Source of the DNA: Pseudomonas fluorescens
GTDB lineage: Bacteria; Pseudomonadota; Gammaproteobacteria; Pseudomonadales; Pseudomonadaceae
NCBI GenBank assembly: GCA_902825215.1
Contig: LR782234.1
Location: 1,612,001-1,676,000, forward strand
Reading direction: 5' to 3'
Length of the DNA stretch: 64,000 nucleotides
The number at the start of each line of letters is the position of its first letter. Position 1 is the stretch's first letter. Below the pieces are notes generated by a model. That model saw only the letters and a list, made by a program, of their open reading frames with translations. It was not told the DNA's origin and ran no database searches. Positions 34,818 to 43,879 of this stretch are shown here, piece after piece. A program made the translations under genes and the position numbers.

Positions 34818-34905
34818 CAGATAATCGCCCGCAATACGGGCTCTCCTTTTATCAGTGTGAGCGGCGCGGGATCAGGCCGCCGCCGCTCGTAATGCCCTGC
34901 AGCAA

Positions 34906-35469
34906 TCAGTCGATGCGCTTGGCCGACTTGATGATCACAGGGTCGACAGGCACGTTTTGCATGCCGCTTTTGGTGGTGGTTTGCGAGTTGACGATGATGT
35001 CGACGACATCCATGCCCTTGACCACTTTGGCGAACACCGCGTAACCGGCGTCACGGCCCGGGTCGAGAAACGCGTTGTCAGCCACGTTGATGAAGAACTG
35101 GCTGGTGGCCGAATCCGGGTTGGAGGTGCGCGCCATCGACAGGGTGCCGCGAACGTTGTGCAGGCCGTTGCTGGCTTCGTTCTTGATCGGCGCCTTGGTG
35201 TCTTTCTGCTGCATCTGCTGGGTAAAGCCGCCGCCCTGGGCCATGAAGCCCGGGATCACGCGGTGGAAAATCGTGTTGGTGTAAAAGCCGCTGTCGACGT
35301 ACTCGAGGAAGTTCTTGGTGCTGATCGGTGCCTTGACCGGGTCCAGTTCGATTTCGATCTGGCCGTTGGTGGTGTCGAGCAAAACATGGGGCGCCTTGGC
35401 TGGGGTGGCAGCTATCAGGTTGGCGGCAAACAGCACGGTACCAGCGGCGAGGGCGAGTTTTTTCAGCAT
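34906..35469 (-). CDS. ppiA: Periplasmic cyclophilin-type peptidyl-prolyl isomerase
   Basis: A 187-residue PPIase that isomerises X-Pro bonds in exported proteins. The signal peptide is [22 protein letters not shown]. The catalytic core has [15 protein letters not shown] (Arg of FHRxI and the Gln of MxQGG) and [14 protein letters not shown]. The loop after the active site ([17 protein letters not shown]) is the periplasmic-type insertion. It ends four bases from the hydrolase gene's stop on the same strand, so 36276-34906 is probably one operon with the hydrolase first. Confidence 0.9.
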   Translation of the reverse strand: MLKKLALAAGTVLFAANLIAATPAKAPHVLLDTTNGQIEIELDPVKAPISTKNFLEYVDSGFYTNTIFHRVIPGFMAQGGGFTQQMQQKDTKAPIKNEASNGLHNVRGTLSMARTSNPDSATSQFFINVADNAFLDPGRDAGYAVFAKVVKGMDVVDIIVNSQTTTKSGMQNVPVDPVIIKSAKRID

Positions 35470-35472
35470 GGG

Positions 35473-36276
35473 TCAGTGATCCTGAGATTGAATATCGGCT
35501 GCGGCGAGAAACTCCAGCAGCGTGTGGTTGAAGCGTTCGGGTTGATCGAGCGGCGTGGCGTGGCGCGAGTCGGCGATCACCACCAACCGCGCATTCGGTA
35601 GCAGTTTTACATAGGTTTCTTTCAGCGCCACGGGCGTGTAGTCGCGGTCGGCGCTGACGATGAGGGTTGGACAGGTCACCCGGGAAAGTCGTTCCTGAAC
35701 CCCCCAGCCCACAATCGCATCGAAGCTGGCGAGATAAGCACGTTTGTCGTTTGTTGCCCAGCGTTCGGCCATTTTTCGTCGCAGGTCGGCCTGTTCCGGT
35801 TTCGGAAACAGTTTGCTGCCGAGGGCTTTGCCGATGGTTTCCAGACTGAGCAGGCGCATCAGGCTCCAGCGTTTGAACCACTGCCAGTAATCGTCGCGGC
35901 TGTGCAGTTTGACCTGGGGGGCGCTGTTGACGATGGTCAGGCTTTTCAGCGCCTGGGGCTGATCGACGCCGAGCTGGAAGCCGATCATGCCGCCCATCGA
36001 CAGGCCGACGTAATGCACCGGGCCCAGGTTCAGATAATCGATCAGCGCGAGCAGGTCGGCGCTGAAACCGGCAATGCTGTAACGCTCGCGCGGCTTGTCC
36101 GAGCGGCCGTGACCGCGAATGTCCGGGACGATCACCCGGTAATGCGCGGCCAGGGGCGGAATCTGCATCTCCCAGTCCAGCGTGCTCGAACCGAGCCCGT
36201 GAACCAGCAATAACGGCGCACCGTGGCCATATTCTTCGTAGTGCAGGTTACAACCTTCGTGCTCGAAAAAGGCCAT
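35473..36276 (-). CDS. Alpha/beta-hydrolase
   Basis: A 267-residue cytoplasmic hydrolase. LLVHGLGSSTLDW supplies the oxyanion-hole HG motif, GLSMGGMIGFQLG the nucleophile elbow with Ser in GLSMGG (about residue 96), and DSRHATPLDQPERF the catalytic His near residue 247; the acid is likely the Asp in VSADRDYTP. Closest in style to 3-oxoadipate enol-lactonase-like or esterase members, but no pathway genes are beside it. It is 3 bp from the PPIase gene and 14 bp from the LysR gene, all on the minus strand. Confidence 0.8.
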   Translation of the reverse strand: MAFFEHEGCNLHYEEYGHGAPLLLVHGLGSSTLDWEMQIPPLAAHYRVIVPDIRGHGRSDKPRERYSIAGFSADLLALIDYLNLGPVHYVGLSMGGMIGFQLGVDQPQALKSLTIVNSAPQVKLHSRDDYWQWFKRWSLMRLLSLETIGKALGSKLFPKPEQADLRRKMAERWATNDKRAYLASFDAIVGWGVQERLSRVTCPTLIVSADRDYTPVALKETYVKLLPNARLVVIADSRHATPLDQPERFNHTLLEFLAAADIQSQDH

Positions 36277-36290
36277 CGGTGAACTCCGTG

Positions 36291-37214
36291 TCAGGCTTGT
36301 TCGGGGGCGGCGAACGGGGCGTCCAGCGGCAAGGTATCGAAGGTGCGCAGCAGCTCGATGAGGATTTGCGTGGCCGGGCCCAGCGGTTTGTCCTTGTTCG
36401 AATACAGATAGAAGCTGGAATTGCGATTGCCGCCTCGGTCCAACGGTAGCAGCTTCAGCGAGCCATCCTTGAGTTCCCGCTCGATCATGTGCCGGGGCAG
36501 CCAGGCAAAGCCCAGTCCACTGCTGACAAACGTTGCGGCAGTGGCAAGGCTGCCAACCGTCCAGCGCTGTTCGGCGCCGAGCCAGCCGACATCGCGCGGC
36601 TGCTGGCGACCGGAGTCGCGGATCACCACTTGCATCTGGGTTTCCAGATCCTGAAAACTCAGCTCGCGATTGAGCCGGTGCAGCGGGTGATCAGGGTGGG
36701 CGACGGCGACGAACTCGACATCGCTCAACTCCGCCCCCAGATAACCGGGAATGCTCAGCCCGGTAATGGCCAGGTCGGCAACGCCTTCGAGCAGGACTTC
36801 CTCAACGCCCGACAATACTTCCTCGCGCAGGCGCACCCGGCAGCCGCGGCTCTGCGGCATGAACGCGGTCAATGCCCGCACGATTCGCGCGCTCGGGTAC
36901 GCGGCATCGACCACCAGCCGCACTTCGGCTTCCCAGCCTTGCTCCATGTGGTGGGCAAGGTCTTCGAGCTGGCTGGCCTGTTTCACCAGTTGCCGGGAAC
37001 GCCGCAGCAGCACGCCGCCGGCCTCGGTGAGCACGGCCTTACGGCCGTCGATGCGCAGCAGCGGCACGCCGAGCTGGTCCTGCATGCGCGCCACGGTGTA
37101 GCTCACCGACGATTGCGAACGGTGCAAGACCTCGGCAGCCTGGGCGAATCCGCCGTGGTCGACCACGGCCTGCAACGTTCGCCATTGATCCAGGGTCACG
37201 CGGGGCGCTTTCAT
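36291..37214 (-). CDS. LysR-family regulator (PA0784-like, near azoR)
   Basis: A 307-residue LysR regulator. The winged helix is residues ~5-65 (VTLDQWRTLQAVVDHGGFAQAAEVLHRSQSSVSYTV), then the two-lobe effector domain. In P. aeruginosa a LysR gene adjoins azoR1, and here azoR lies 600 bp away with only a small secreted-protein gene between. Start at ATG 37214; a TTG one codon upstream is possible. Divergent from the gene at 37264 with 49 bp between, so it may autoregulate and control that gene. Confidence 0.85.
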   Translation of the reverse strand: MKAPRVTLDQWRTLQAVVDHGGFAQAAEVLHRSQSSVSYTVARMQDQLGVPLLRIDGRKAVLTEAGGVLLRRSRQLVKQASQLEDLAHHMEQGWEAEVRLVVDAAYPSARIVRALTAFMPQSRGCRVRLREEVLSGVEEVLLEGVADLAITGLSIPGYLGAELSDVEFVAVAHPDHPLHRLNRELSFQDLETQMQVVIRDSGRQQPRDVGWLGAEQRWTVGSLATAATFVSSGLGFAWLPRHMIERELKDGSLKLLPLDRGGNRNSSFYLYSNKDKPLGPATQILIELLRTFDTLPLDAPFAAPEQA

Positions 37215-37263
37215 CAATAGCTCCTCTTGTCCTAAGCTGGCCGTTCCCCATGGAGAGCGGCGA

Positions 37264-37578
37264 ATGAAAAAATTCTGTTGTGTGGTGCTGGCGTTGCTGC
37301 CGTTAACGGCTTTTGCTTATCCGATCGATGTGCGGAAAGACCTTAACGGCATGAAGATCGATTACGAGACCTTCGACACCGATAACGACATCGGCTCGAT
37401 CCGCGTGGCCAACTACGGTGACGTCGACGCCACGTGTCGTGCCGTATTCAGCAACGGCCCGGAAGCGCCGCGTACACGCAGCATCGACGTGCCGGCCGGC
37501 AAACATAAAAACGCCACGGCCAAGTTCACCCGCGAGATCATCAAGCTGCGCATCAAACTGACCTGCACCCCGAAATAA
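37264..37578 (+). CDS. Small periplasmic protein, function unknown
   Basis: A 104-residue protein with the signal peptide KKFCCVVLALLPLTAFA, cut before YPIDV. The mature part is beta-rich (IGSIRVANYGDVDATCRAVFSNGPE) with two cysteines, likely a disulfide, and a lysine-rich C-terminal region. It resembles an immunoglobulin-like secreted fold. Automated records sometimes label such proteins 3-phosphoglycerate kinase, for which I see no support. Next to the LysR gene and likely controlled by it. Confidence 0.72.
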   Translation: MKKFCCVVLALLPLTAFAYPIDVRKDLNGMKIDYETFDTDNDIGSIRVANYGDVDATCRAVFSNGPEAPRTRSIDVPAGKHKNATAKFTREIIKLRIKLTCTPK

Positions 37579-37590
37579 CAGCGGATCCCC

Positions 37591-37679
37591 TGTGGGAGCG
37601 AGCCTGCTCGCGAAAGCGGCGTATCAGATACATCAATGTTGGCTGACACACCGCTTTCGCGAGCAGGCTCGCTCCCACA
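37591..37679. repeat. REPIN, GTGGGAGCGAGCC family
   Basis: Inverted pair following the small periplasmic protein gene by 12 bp. The remaining 37680-37813 holds the azoR promoter region, including ATCGAT elements at about 37712 and 37748 that may be LysR half-sites. Confidence 0.92.
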
Positions 37680-37813
37680 CAGGGAAGATGGGGTTAGCTT
37701 ATAAACGAATTTATCGATCGGTTACAGCGGATATTTGCGCTTTTTAATCGATTCGACCCTGTTTAACCTTCACTCCATCGACCTACAACATATTCGGATG
37801 GAGGCTACACAGC

Positions 37814-38413
37814 ATGTCCCGCGTTCTGATCATCGAAAGCAGCGCCCGCCAGCAAGACTCGGTTTCCCGTCAACTGACCCAGACCTTCATCGCTCAGTGG
37901 AAAGCCGCGCACCCTGCCGATCAGATCACCGTGCGTGACCTCGCCGTGAACCCGGTGCCGCACCTGGACGCCAACCTGCTGGGCGGCTGGATGAAGCCGG
38001 CCGAACAGCGCAATGCCGGCGAGCAAGCGTCGCTGGACCGCTCCAACGCCCTGACCGATGAGTTGCTGGCGGCCGATGTGCTGGTAATGGCGGCGCCGAT
38101 GTACAACTTCGCCATTCCGAGCACGCTCAAAGCCTGGCTGGACCATGTGCTGCGCGCCGGGGTGACCTTCAAGTACACCGAAACCGGTCCGCAAGGTCTG
38201 CTCAATGACAAGCGTGCCTTTGTCCTGACGGCGCGCGGCGGGGTGTATGCCGGTGGCCCGGCGGATCATCAGGAACCGTACCTGCGTCAGGTCATGGGTT
38301 TCATCGGCATCCACGACGTGACCTTCATTCACGCCGAAGGCATGAACCTTGGTGGCGACTTCCAGGAAAAAGGCCTGAATCAGGCCAACGCCAAACTGTC
38401 CCAGGTCGCTTGA
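37814..38413 (+). CDS. azoR: FMN-dependent NADH-azoreductase
   Basis: A 199-residue flavodoxin-like enzyme that reduces azo bonds and quinones with NADH through FMN. The N-terminal MSRVLIIESSARQQDSVSRQLT binds the FMN phosphate, PMYNFAIPSTLKAWLDHVLRAGVTF is the family signature around the isoalloxazine ring, and TARGGVYAGGP the second flavin loop. Members help detoxify quinones and electrophiles. Monocistronic: a terminator follows about 110 bp downstream. Confidence 0.9.
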   Translation: MSRVLIIESSARQQDSVSRQLTQTFIAQWKAAHPADQITVRDLAVNPVPHLDANLLGGWMKPAEQRNAGEQASLDRSNALTDELLAADVLVMAAPMYNFAIPSTLKAWLDHVLRAGVTFKYTETGPQGLLNDKRAFVLTARGGVYAGGPADHQEPYLRQVMGFIGIHDVTFIHAEGMNLGGDFQEKGLNQANAKLSQVA

Positions 38414-38520
38414 TATGTTAATCGCCAGATAATCGCTGGATGGTCTAGTGACCTGGCGCAACCCCTTCAAGGCTTTACGCGCAACGAACCTCCCTTTGCA
38501 CTTTTGCTCCTGAGTGCTGT

Positions 38521-38559
38521 AGCCCGATTGAACGCTTTAGCGAGATCGGGCTTTTTTTT
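38521..38559 (+). terminator. Rho-independent terminator
   Basis: Perfect arms AGCCCGAT (38521-38528) and ATCGGGCT (38544-38551), then eight Ts. The stem is 107 bp past the azoR stop, a rather long 3' tail that could be processed into a small RNA. Confidence 0.85.
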
Positions 38560-38589
38560 GCCTGGGATTCGAGATCAACCCAATTCCCT

Positions 38590-38680
38590 CTGTGGGAGCG
38601 AGCCTGCTCGCGAAGGGGTCGTGTCAGCCGACTTCTTCGCAGCTGGCACACCGTCTTCGCGAGCAGGCTCGCTCCCACAG
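38590..38680. repeat. REPIN, GTGGGAGCGAGCC family
   Basis: Inverted pair between the azoR terminator and the promoter of the EamA transporter at 38760, so it lies only 80 bp before that start codon. Confidence 0.92.
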
Positions 38681-38759
38681 GGGCTCGCACGAATTTCGGA
38701 CAGTCGCGGTGACCGGAGAAAACCGCTATCGTCGCCGCCATTCGATTTTCGAGGCGAAC

Positions 38760-39626
38760 ATGGGCTATCTACTTTTTGTGACGCTGATCCAGGCGTTTTC
38801 CTTCAGTCTGATCGGCGAATACCTGGCGGGGCATGTCGACAGTTATTTTGCCGTGCTGGTGCGCGTGGTACTCGCCGGCCTGGTGTTCATTCCGCTGACG
38901 CGCTGGCGCTCGGTCGAGCCTGGGTTCATGCGCGGCATGCTGCTGATCGGCGCGCTGCAGTTCGGTGTGACTTACGTCTGCCTGTACCTGAGCTTTCGCG
39001 TATTGACGGTGCCGGAAGTCTTGCTATTCACCATTCTGACGCCGCTGCATGTGACGTTGATCGAAGACGCGCTGAACCGGCGCTTCAACCCCTGGGCGCT
39101 GATCGCTGCACTGGTGGCGGTAGGCGGGGCGGCGGTGATTCGTTTCGACAGCATCAGCCCGGACTTCTTCATGGGCTTCCTGCTGCTGCAACTGGCCAAC
39201 TTCACTTACGCGGCGGGGCAGGTGCTGTACAAGCATCTGGTGGCGAAACACCCGAGCGATCTGCCGCATTACCGGCGCTTCGGTTATTTCTACCTCGGCG
39301 CACTGGCCGTGGTATTGCCGGCGTTCCTGCTGTTCGGCAAAGCCAACTTCCTGCCCGAAGCACCGCTGCAGTGGGGCGTGTTGTTGTTTCTGGGGCTGGT
39401 GTCGACAGCGTTGGGTCTGTACTGGTGGAACAAGGGCGCGTGCATGGTCAACGGCGGCACGCTGGCGGTGATGAACAATCTGCACGTGCCGGTGGGGTTG
39501 TTGCTGAACCTGCTGATCTGGAATCAGCATGAGGAACTGGGGCGGTTGTTCCTTGGCGGGAGTGTGATTCTCGCTGCCGTGTGGATCAGCCGGTTGGGTA
39601 TCCGCAAATCCTCAGTCACCGCATAA
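38760..39626 (+). CDS. EamA-family (DMT superfamily) transporter
   Basis: A 288-residue inner-membrane protein of about ten spans: YLLFVTLIQAFSFSLIGEYLAGH begins the first EamA repeat and FFMGFLLLQLANFTYAAGQVLYK the second, near residue 140. The PLHVTLIEDALNRR segment is characteristic of the carboxylate/amino acid/amine subgroup. ATG 38760 has GAGG at 38751-38754. Substrate not predictable. Confidence 0.82.
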   Translation: MGYLLFVTLIQAFSFSLIGEYLAGHVDSYFAVLVRVVLAGLVFIPLTRWRSVEPGFMRGMLLIGALQFGVTYVCLYLSFRVLTVPEVLLFTILTPLHVTLIEDALNRRFNPWALIAALVAVGGAAVIRFDSISPDFFMGFLLLQLANFTYAAGQVLYKHLVAKHPSDLPHYRRFGYFYLGALAVVLPAFLLFGKANFLPEAPLQWGVLLFLGLVSTALGLYWWNKGACMVNGGTLAVMNNLHVPVGLLLNLLIWNQHEELGRLFLGGSVILAAVWISRLGIRKSSVTA

Positions 39627-39630
39627 CCCC

Positions 39631-39719
39631 TGTGGGAGCGAGCCTGCTCACGAAGGCGCTGGGTCAGATAAGTATGGGGCGACTGACACATTGCATTCGC
39701 GAGCAGGCTCGCTCCCACA
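39631..39719. repeat. REPIN, GTGGGAGCGAGCC family
   Basis: Inverted pair starting four bases after the EamA stop and ending 14 bp before the MscS gene's stop, so it fills the convergent gap. The left unit has one substitution (CTCACGAA). Confidence 0.92.
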
Positions 39720-39732
39720 TTTGATCTTTGGG

Positions 39733-41031
39733 TTACAGGAGGTGTTTCTGTGGTTCAGGAATGCTCGCCGAACCCAACACCGCCGGCAACAACCCCGAAC
39801 GCAAATCGCCGCCACTCGGCTGCTGATAAAGGCTTAGCCCGAACTCCGGCAACACCGCCAGCAGATAATCGAAAATATCCCCCTGAATCCGCTCGTAATC
39901 GGCCCAGACCGTGGTGCGGGTGAAGCAGTAGATTTCCAGCGGAATGCCCTGGGCGGTGGTCTGCATCTGCCGGACCATGCAGGTCATGTTCGGCTGAATC
40001 TCCGGATGGCTCTTCAGATACGCCAGCGCATACGCACGGAAGGTGCCGATGTTGGTCATGCGTCGGCGGTTGGCCGACATTGCCGCGACATTACCTTGCG
40101 CCTCGTTCCAGGCTTTGAGCTCGGCTTTCTTGCGGCTCATGTAGTCGGTCAGCAGGTGCACTTGCGAGAGTTTTTCTTCTTCATCGTCACGGATGAAGCG
40201 CACGCCGCTGGCGTCGATGAACAGGCTGCGCTTGATCCGTCGTCCGCCGGATTGCTGCATGCCGCGCCAGTTCTTGAACGACTCGGACATCAACCGCCAG
40301 GTCGGGATCGAAACGATGGTCTTATCGAAATTCTGCACCTTGACCGTGTGCAGGGTGATATCGACCACATCGCCGTCGGCGCCGACCTGCGGCATTTCGA
40401 TCCAGTCGCCGACCCGCAGCATGTCGTTGCTGGTCAGTTGTACGCTGGCGACGAATGACAGCAGCGTGTCCTTGTAGACCAACAGAATCACCGCCGACAT
40501 GGCACCCAGACCGGACAGCAGCAACAGCGGCGAGCGGTCGATCAGGGTGGCGACGATGATGATCGCGCCGAATACGTACAAGACCATTTTCGCCAGTTGC
40601 ACGTAGCCCTTGATCGAGCGCGTGCGCGCGTGTTCGGTTCGCGCATAGATGTCGAGCAGGGCATTGAGCAGGGCGCTGACCGCCAGCAGCAGGAACAGAA
40701 TGGTGAACGCCAGCGCCACGTTGCCAAGGAAGTTCATCGCGTTTTTGCTCAGCTCGGGCACCAGATGCAGGCCGAACTGAATCACCAGCGACGGCGTCAT
40801 CTGCGCCAGCCGCTGAAACACCTTGTTGTGACGAAAATCGTTGATCCAGTGCAGCGCCGGCTGACGCCCGAGCATGCGGCTGGCGTGCAGGATCAGATAG
40901 CGCGCCACTCGTCCGAGGACGAGCGCGACCACCAGCAGTACCATCAGCGCCAGCCCTGATTGCAACAGCGGGTGCTGTTCGAGGGTGCCCCAGAGGTCCT
41001 GAGCTTTGAGCCAGAGCTGTTTGATATCCAT
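39733..41031 (-). CDS. Mechanosensitive ion channel of the MscS/YbdG type
   Basis: A 432-residue inner-membrane channel. Spans lie near residues 25-45, 80-100, 105-125, 150-165 and 170-190. The pore-lining span is LLLLSGLGAMSAVILLVYKDTLLSFVASVQL, followed by the MscS beta domain (VGDWIEMPQVGADGDVVDITLHTVKVQNFD and VSIPTWRLMSESFKNW). The long C-terminal part with SRKKAELKAW and YERIQGDIFDYLLAVLPEFGL matches YbdG. It protects against mild osmotic downshift. Divergent from the helicase gene. Confidence 0.87.
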   Translation of the reverse strand: MDIKQLWLKAQDLWGTLEQHPLLQSGLALMVLLVVALVLGRVARYLILHASRMLGRQPALHWINDFRHNKVFQRLAQMTPSLVIQFGLHLVPELSKNAMNFLGNVALAFTILFLLLAVSALLNALLDIYARTEHARTRSIKGYVQLAKMVLYVFGAIIIVATLIDRSPLLLLSGLGAMSAVILLVYKDTLLSFVASVQLTSNDMLRVGDWIEMPQVGADGDVVDITLHTVKVQNFDKTIVSIPTWRLMSESFKNWRGMQQSGGRRIKRSLFIDASGVRFIRDDEEEKLSQVHLLTDYMSRKKAELKAWNEAQGNVAAMSANRRRMTNIGTFRAYALAYLKSHPEIQPNMTCMVRQMQTTAQGIPLEIYCFTRTTVWADYERIQGDIFDYLLAVLPEFGLSLYQQPSGGDLRSGLLPAVLGSASIPEPQKHLL

Positions 41032-41222
41032 AAGCGAAACGGTTCTTCTGTAAGACGCGAGGGACGATTAGAGCATTTAAGACGCTGCGTATTACGATTG
41101 GAGACAAATCAGGCAACAAAAAAACCACTGATTGCGCCCGTTTGCATAAAGAAACTCGGCCTGAGCGCTCGAAACCGGTAACCTATGCAGCTGTTTTTTT
41201 GCATATCTTCGAGGTAGCACCC

Positions 41223-42563
41223 GTGTTTTCCCAATTCGCCCTGCACGAACGCCTGCTTAAAGCTGTGGCCGAGCTGAAATTTGTCGAGCCAACGCCTGTG
41301 CAAGCCGCGGCCATTCCGCTGGCGCTCCAAGGGCGTGATCTGCGGGTGACGGCGCAAACCGGTAGCGGCAAAACCGCCGCTTTCGTTCTGCCCATCCTCA
41401 ATCGCCTGATCGGCCCGGCGAAGATTCGCGTCAGCATCAAGACGCTGATCCTGCTGCCGACCCGCGAACTGGCCCAGCAGACCCTGAAGGAAGTCGAACG
41501 CTTCTCGCAGTTCACCTTCATCAAGTCCGGCCTGATCACCGGTGGCGAAGACTTCAAGGTCCAAGCGGCGATGCTGCGCAAAGTCCCGGACATCCTCATC
41601 GGCACCCCGGGCCGGATGATCGAGCAACTCAATGCCGGCAACCTCGACCTCAAGGAAGTCGAAGTGCTGGTGCTCGACGAAGCCGACCGCATGCTCGACA
41701 TGGGTTTCGCCGAAGACGTACAGCGTCTGGTCGATGAATGCCCGAACCGTCAGCAGACCATGCTGTTTTCCGCCACCACCGGCGGTTCCGGCCTGCGCGA
41801 AATGATCGGCAAGGTGCTGAACAACCCGGAGCACTTGCAGCTCAACGCGGTCAGCCAGCTGAACTCGACCACCCGTCAGCAGATCATCACCGCCGACCAC
41901 AATCAGCACAAAGAGCAGATTGTGAACTGGCTGCTGGCCAACGAGACCTATCAGAAAGCGATTATCTTCACCAACACCCGCGCCATGGCCGACCGCATCT
42001 ACGGCCGCCTGGTGGCCCAGGAATACAAGGCGTTCGTGCTGCACGGCGAAAAAGACCAGAAGGATCGCAAACTGGCGATCGATCGCCTGAAGCAGGGCGG
42101 CGTGAAGATTCTGGTCGCGACCGATGTGGCGGCCCGTGGTCTGGATGTCGATGGTCTGGATCTGGTGATCAACTTCGACATGCCACGCAGCGGCGACGAA
42201 TACGTACACCGCATCGGTCGTACTGGGCGTGCCGGTAACGACGGTCTGGCGATCTCGCTGATCTGCCACGGCGACTGGAACCTGATGTCGAGCATCGAGC
42301 GCTATCTGAAACAGAGCTTCGAGCGCCGTACCATCAAGGAAGTCAAGGGCACCTACGGCGGGCCGAAAAAGGTCAAGGCCTCGGGCAAGGCTGTTGGCGT
42401 GAAGAAGAAAAAGACCGACGCCAAGGGCGACAAGAAGAAAACTGCAGCCAAGACGCCAACCAAGCGCAAGAGCGCCAACCGGCCAAAACCGGACTCGCTG
42501 GTGAGCAGCGACGGCATGGCCCCGCTCAAGCGCCGCAAGCCGGCAGAGCCCGCCGCTGAGTAA
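41223..42563 (+). CDS. DEAD-box RNA helicase with lysine-rich tail
   Basis: A 446-residue DEAD-box helicase. The Q motif is FVEPTPVQAAAI (residues 20-31), Walker A AQTGSGKT (44-51), DEAD box 152-155, SAT in LLFSATT, and motif VI HRIGRTGRAG near 325. Residues beyond ~385 are a basic, Lys/Thr/Ala tail typical of SrmB/RhlE-like helicases that bind rRNA, so a role in ribosome assembly or mRNA turnover in the cold is likely. The start is GTG 41223 with GAGG at 41211; the frame is open further upstream but not conserved-looking. Not assigned a gene symbol because SrmB and RhlB types are hard to separate here. Confidence 0.88.
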   Translation: MFSQFALHERLLKAVAELKFVEPTPVQAAAIPLALQGRDLRVTAQTGSGKTAAFVLPILNRLIGPAKIRVSIKTLILLPTRELAQQTLKEVERFSQFTFIKSGLITGGEDFKVQAAMLRKVPDILIGTPGRMIEQLNAGNLDLKEVEVLVLDEADRMLDMGFAEDVQRLVDECPNRQQTMLFSATTGGSGLREMIGKVLNNPEHLQLNAVSQLNSTTRQQIITADHNQHKEQIVNWLLANETYQKAIIFTNTRAMADRIYGRLVAQEYKAFVLHGEKDQKDRKLAIDRLKQGGVKILVATDVAARGLDVDGLDLVINFDMPRSGDEYVHRIGRTGRAGNDGLAISLICHGDWNLMSSIERYLKQSFERRTIKEVKGTYGGPKKVKASGKAVGVKKKKTDAKGDKKKTAAKTPTKRKSANRPKPDSLVSSDGMAPLKRRKPAEPAAE

Positions 42564-42581
42564 GCGTTTAATACGTGCATA

Positions 42582-42609
42582 AAAAAACCGGACGATGTCC
42601 GGTTTTTTT
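42582..42609. terminator. Bidirectional rho-independent terminator
   Basis: CCGGAC-GAT-GTCCGG with A-run on the left and T-run on the right. It ends the helicase gene and, on the other strand, the small secreted-protein gene that stops at 42616. Confidence 0.93.
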
Positions 42610-42615
42610 ATGCCT

Positions 42616-42891
42616 TCAGCTATCGGCTTTTTTCTCCGCCGAGCCGAGCTCCTTCAAACGCTGATCGATCAACTGGCACTTGTCCGGCAGATCGGCGCTC
42701 GCCGTGCCCAGGTCCATTTTCTGCAACTCGGCGTTGATCTCCTTGGCTTTTTCCGGGTTCTGCTCGGTCAGTTTCGAGACTTCCTTCGCCAGCTGTTCGC
42801 GTTTGATCGTCGCTTCTTCCGGCGTGCAAGCCCAGACGGGCAGGGCGCAGGCGAGGGTCGCGGCGAGGGTGAGCTTGATCAGGGTTTTCAT
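42616..42891 (-). CDS. Small secreted helical protein, function unknown
   Basis: A 91-residue protein with the signal peptide KTLIKLTLAATLACALPVWA, cut before CTPEE. The mature part is charged and helical (EEATIKREQLAKEVSKLTEQNPEKAKEIN-type coiled sequence), has two cysteines (one at the mature N-terminus, one in DKCQL) that may pair, and ends SAEKKADS. I know of similar Pseudomonas proteins without assigned roles. The shared terminator follows immediately. Confidence 0.7.
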   Translation of the reverse strand: MKTLIKLTLAATLACALPVWACTPEEATIKREQLAKEVSKLTEQNPEKAKEINAELQKMDLGTASADLPDKCQLIDQRLKELGSAEKKADS

Positions 42892-42970
42892 CGGGGCAGG
42901 CCTCAGTTCCGGTTAAGGCAGTCAAGCGGTTGAGGGCGAGACGCAGGGAAAAGTTCATCCCGAATTCGTC

Positions 42971-43705
42971 TCAACTGCCGTGGCAGCAACCGGAGCGGAT
43001 AGCTTCTTCATAACGATCATGATGCCGCACCCATTCCATGATCTCGTCTTCATTGCGGCCCTTGGGCGTGAGGTCAAGGTAGTGGTAGGCGCCGACCAGC
43101 ATGTCCAGGCCGCGGGCATAGGTTGAGTAGGTGTGGAAAATCTCGCCCTTGGCGTTGCGGTAAAACACGCTTAACCCGGGCATTTCTTCCTCGGCGCTGT
43201 CGGTTTTTTCGTAGTTATAGGTAGCCGTTCCTGCCGCGACGTCGGCTGCGCGTGCGCAGACGCCGAAGTCATAGTTAAAGTCGCAACCTTCTGAAGACAC
43301 CCAGTCGAATTTCCAGCCCATGCGTTTTTTGAAATCCTGAAACTCGCTGAACGGTGCGTGAGACACGGCCACCACGGCGACATCGTGATGGGCCAGATGC
43401 TGGTTGGCGCCGTCGATGTGGTCGCTAAGGAACGAGCAACCCTGACAACCTTCCTGCCAGTCCTTGGCGAACATGAAGTGGTAGATGATCAACTGGCTGT
43501 GCTTGCCGAACAGGTCGGTGAGCTTCAGTTCGCCGTTCGGGCCCTGAAAGTGGTAGTCCTTGTCGACCTTGACCCAGGGCAGGGCGCGACGTTCGGCGCT
43601 GAGGCGGTCGCGCTCGTGGGTGAAGGCTTTTTCGTGGGCCAGGTGTTGCTGGCGCGCGGCGAGCCATTCTTCGCGCGATACCACCGGATGGTTTTCAACG
43701 TTCAT
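42971..43705 (-). CDS. DUF899 thioredoxin-like family protein
   Basis: A 244-residue protein. The thioredoxin-like fold is seen in YHFMFAKDWQEGCQGCSFLSDHIDG, where CQGC is a CxxC redox motif, and DVAVVAVSHAPFSEFQDFKKRMGW. The C-terminal VFYRNAKGEIFHTYSTYARGLDML and the end GCCHGS (two adjacent Cys plus His) complete the DUF899 pattern. Predicted cytoplasmic thiol oxidoreductase; partner unknown. Divergent from the gene at 43880 across about 174 bp that shows no clear promoter. Confidence 0.8.
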   Translation of the reverse strand: MNVENHPVVSREEWLAARQQHLAHEKAFTHERDRLSAERRALPWVKVDKDYHFQGPNGELKLTDLFGKHSQLIIYHFMFAKDWQEGCQGCSFLSDHIDGANQHLAHHDVAVVAVSHAPFSEFQDFKKRMGWKFDWVSSEGCDFNYDFGVCARAADVAAGTATYNYEKTDSAEEEMPGLSVFYRNAKGEIFHTYSTYARGLDMLVGAYHYLDLTPKGRNEDEIMEWVRHHDRYEEAIRSGCCHGS

Positions 43706-43879
43706 GACGATGTCTCCTGCGGGGTTGAACCGGCTGTTTCAGACTAGTCGTTCAACCGCCGGGCAAATCGACAGACCGCCGGTCGGTCAGTGCCGCAAAC
43801 GCGGCTGAACGGCTGTGCGCGGCTCCGGTCACAACCTAAGAACGCACCATTACCGATGCGCACCGGAGGTTGAATCAGG

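Noticed and set aside
38414..38559. Possible stand-alone small RNA after azoR
   Set aside because: There is a good terminator, but no separate promoter was visible and no known sRNA was recognised; treated as the azoR 3' end.
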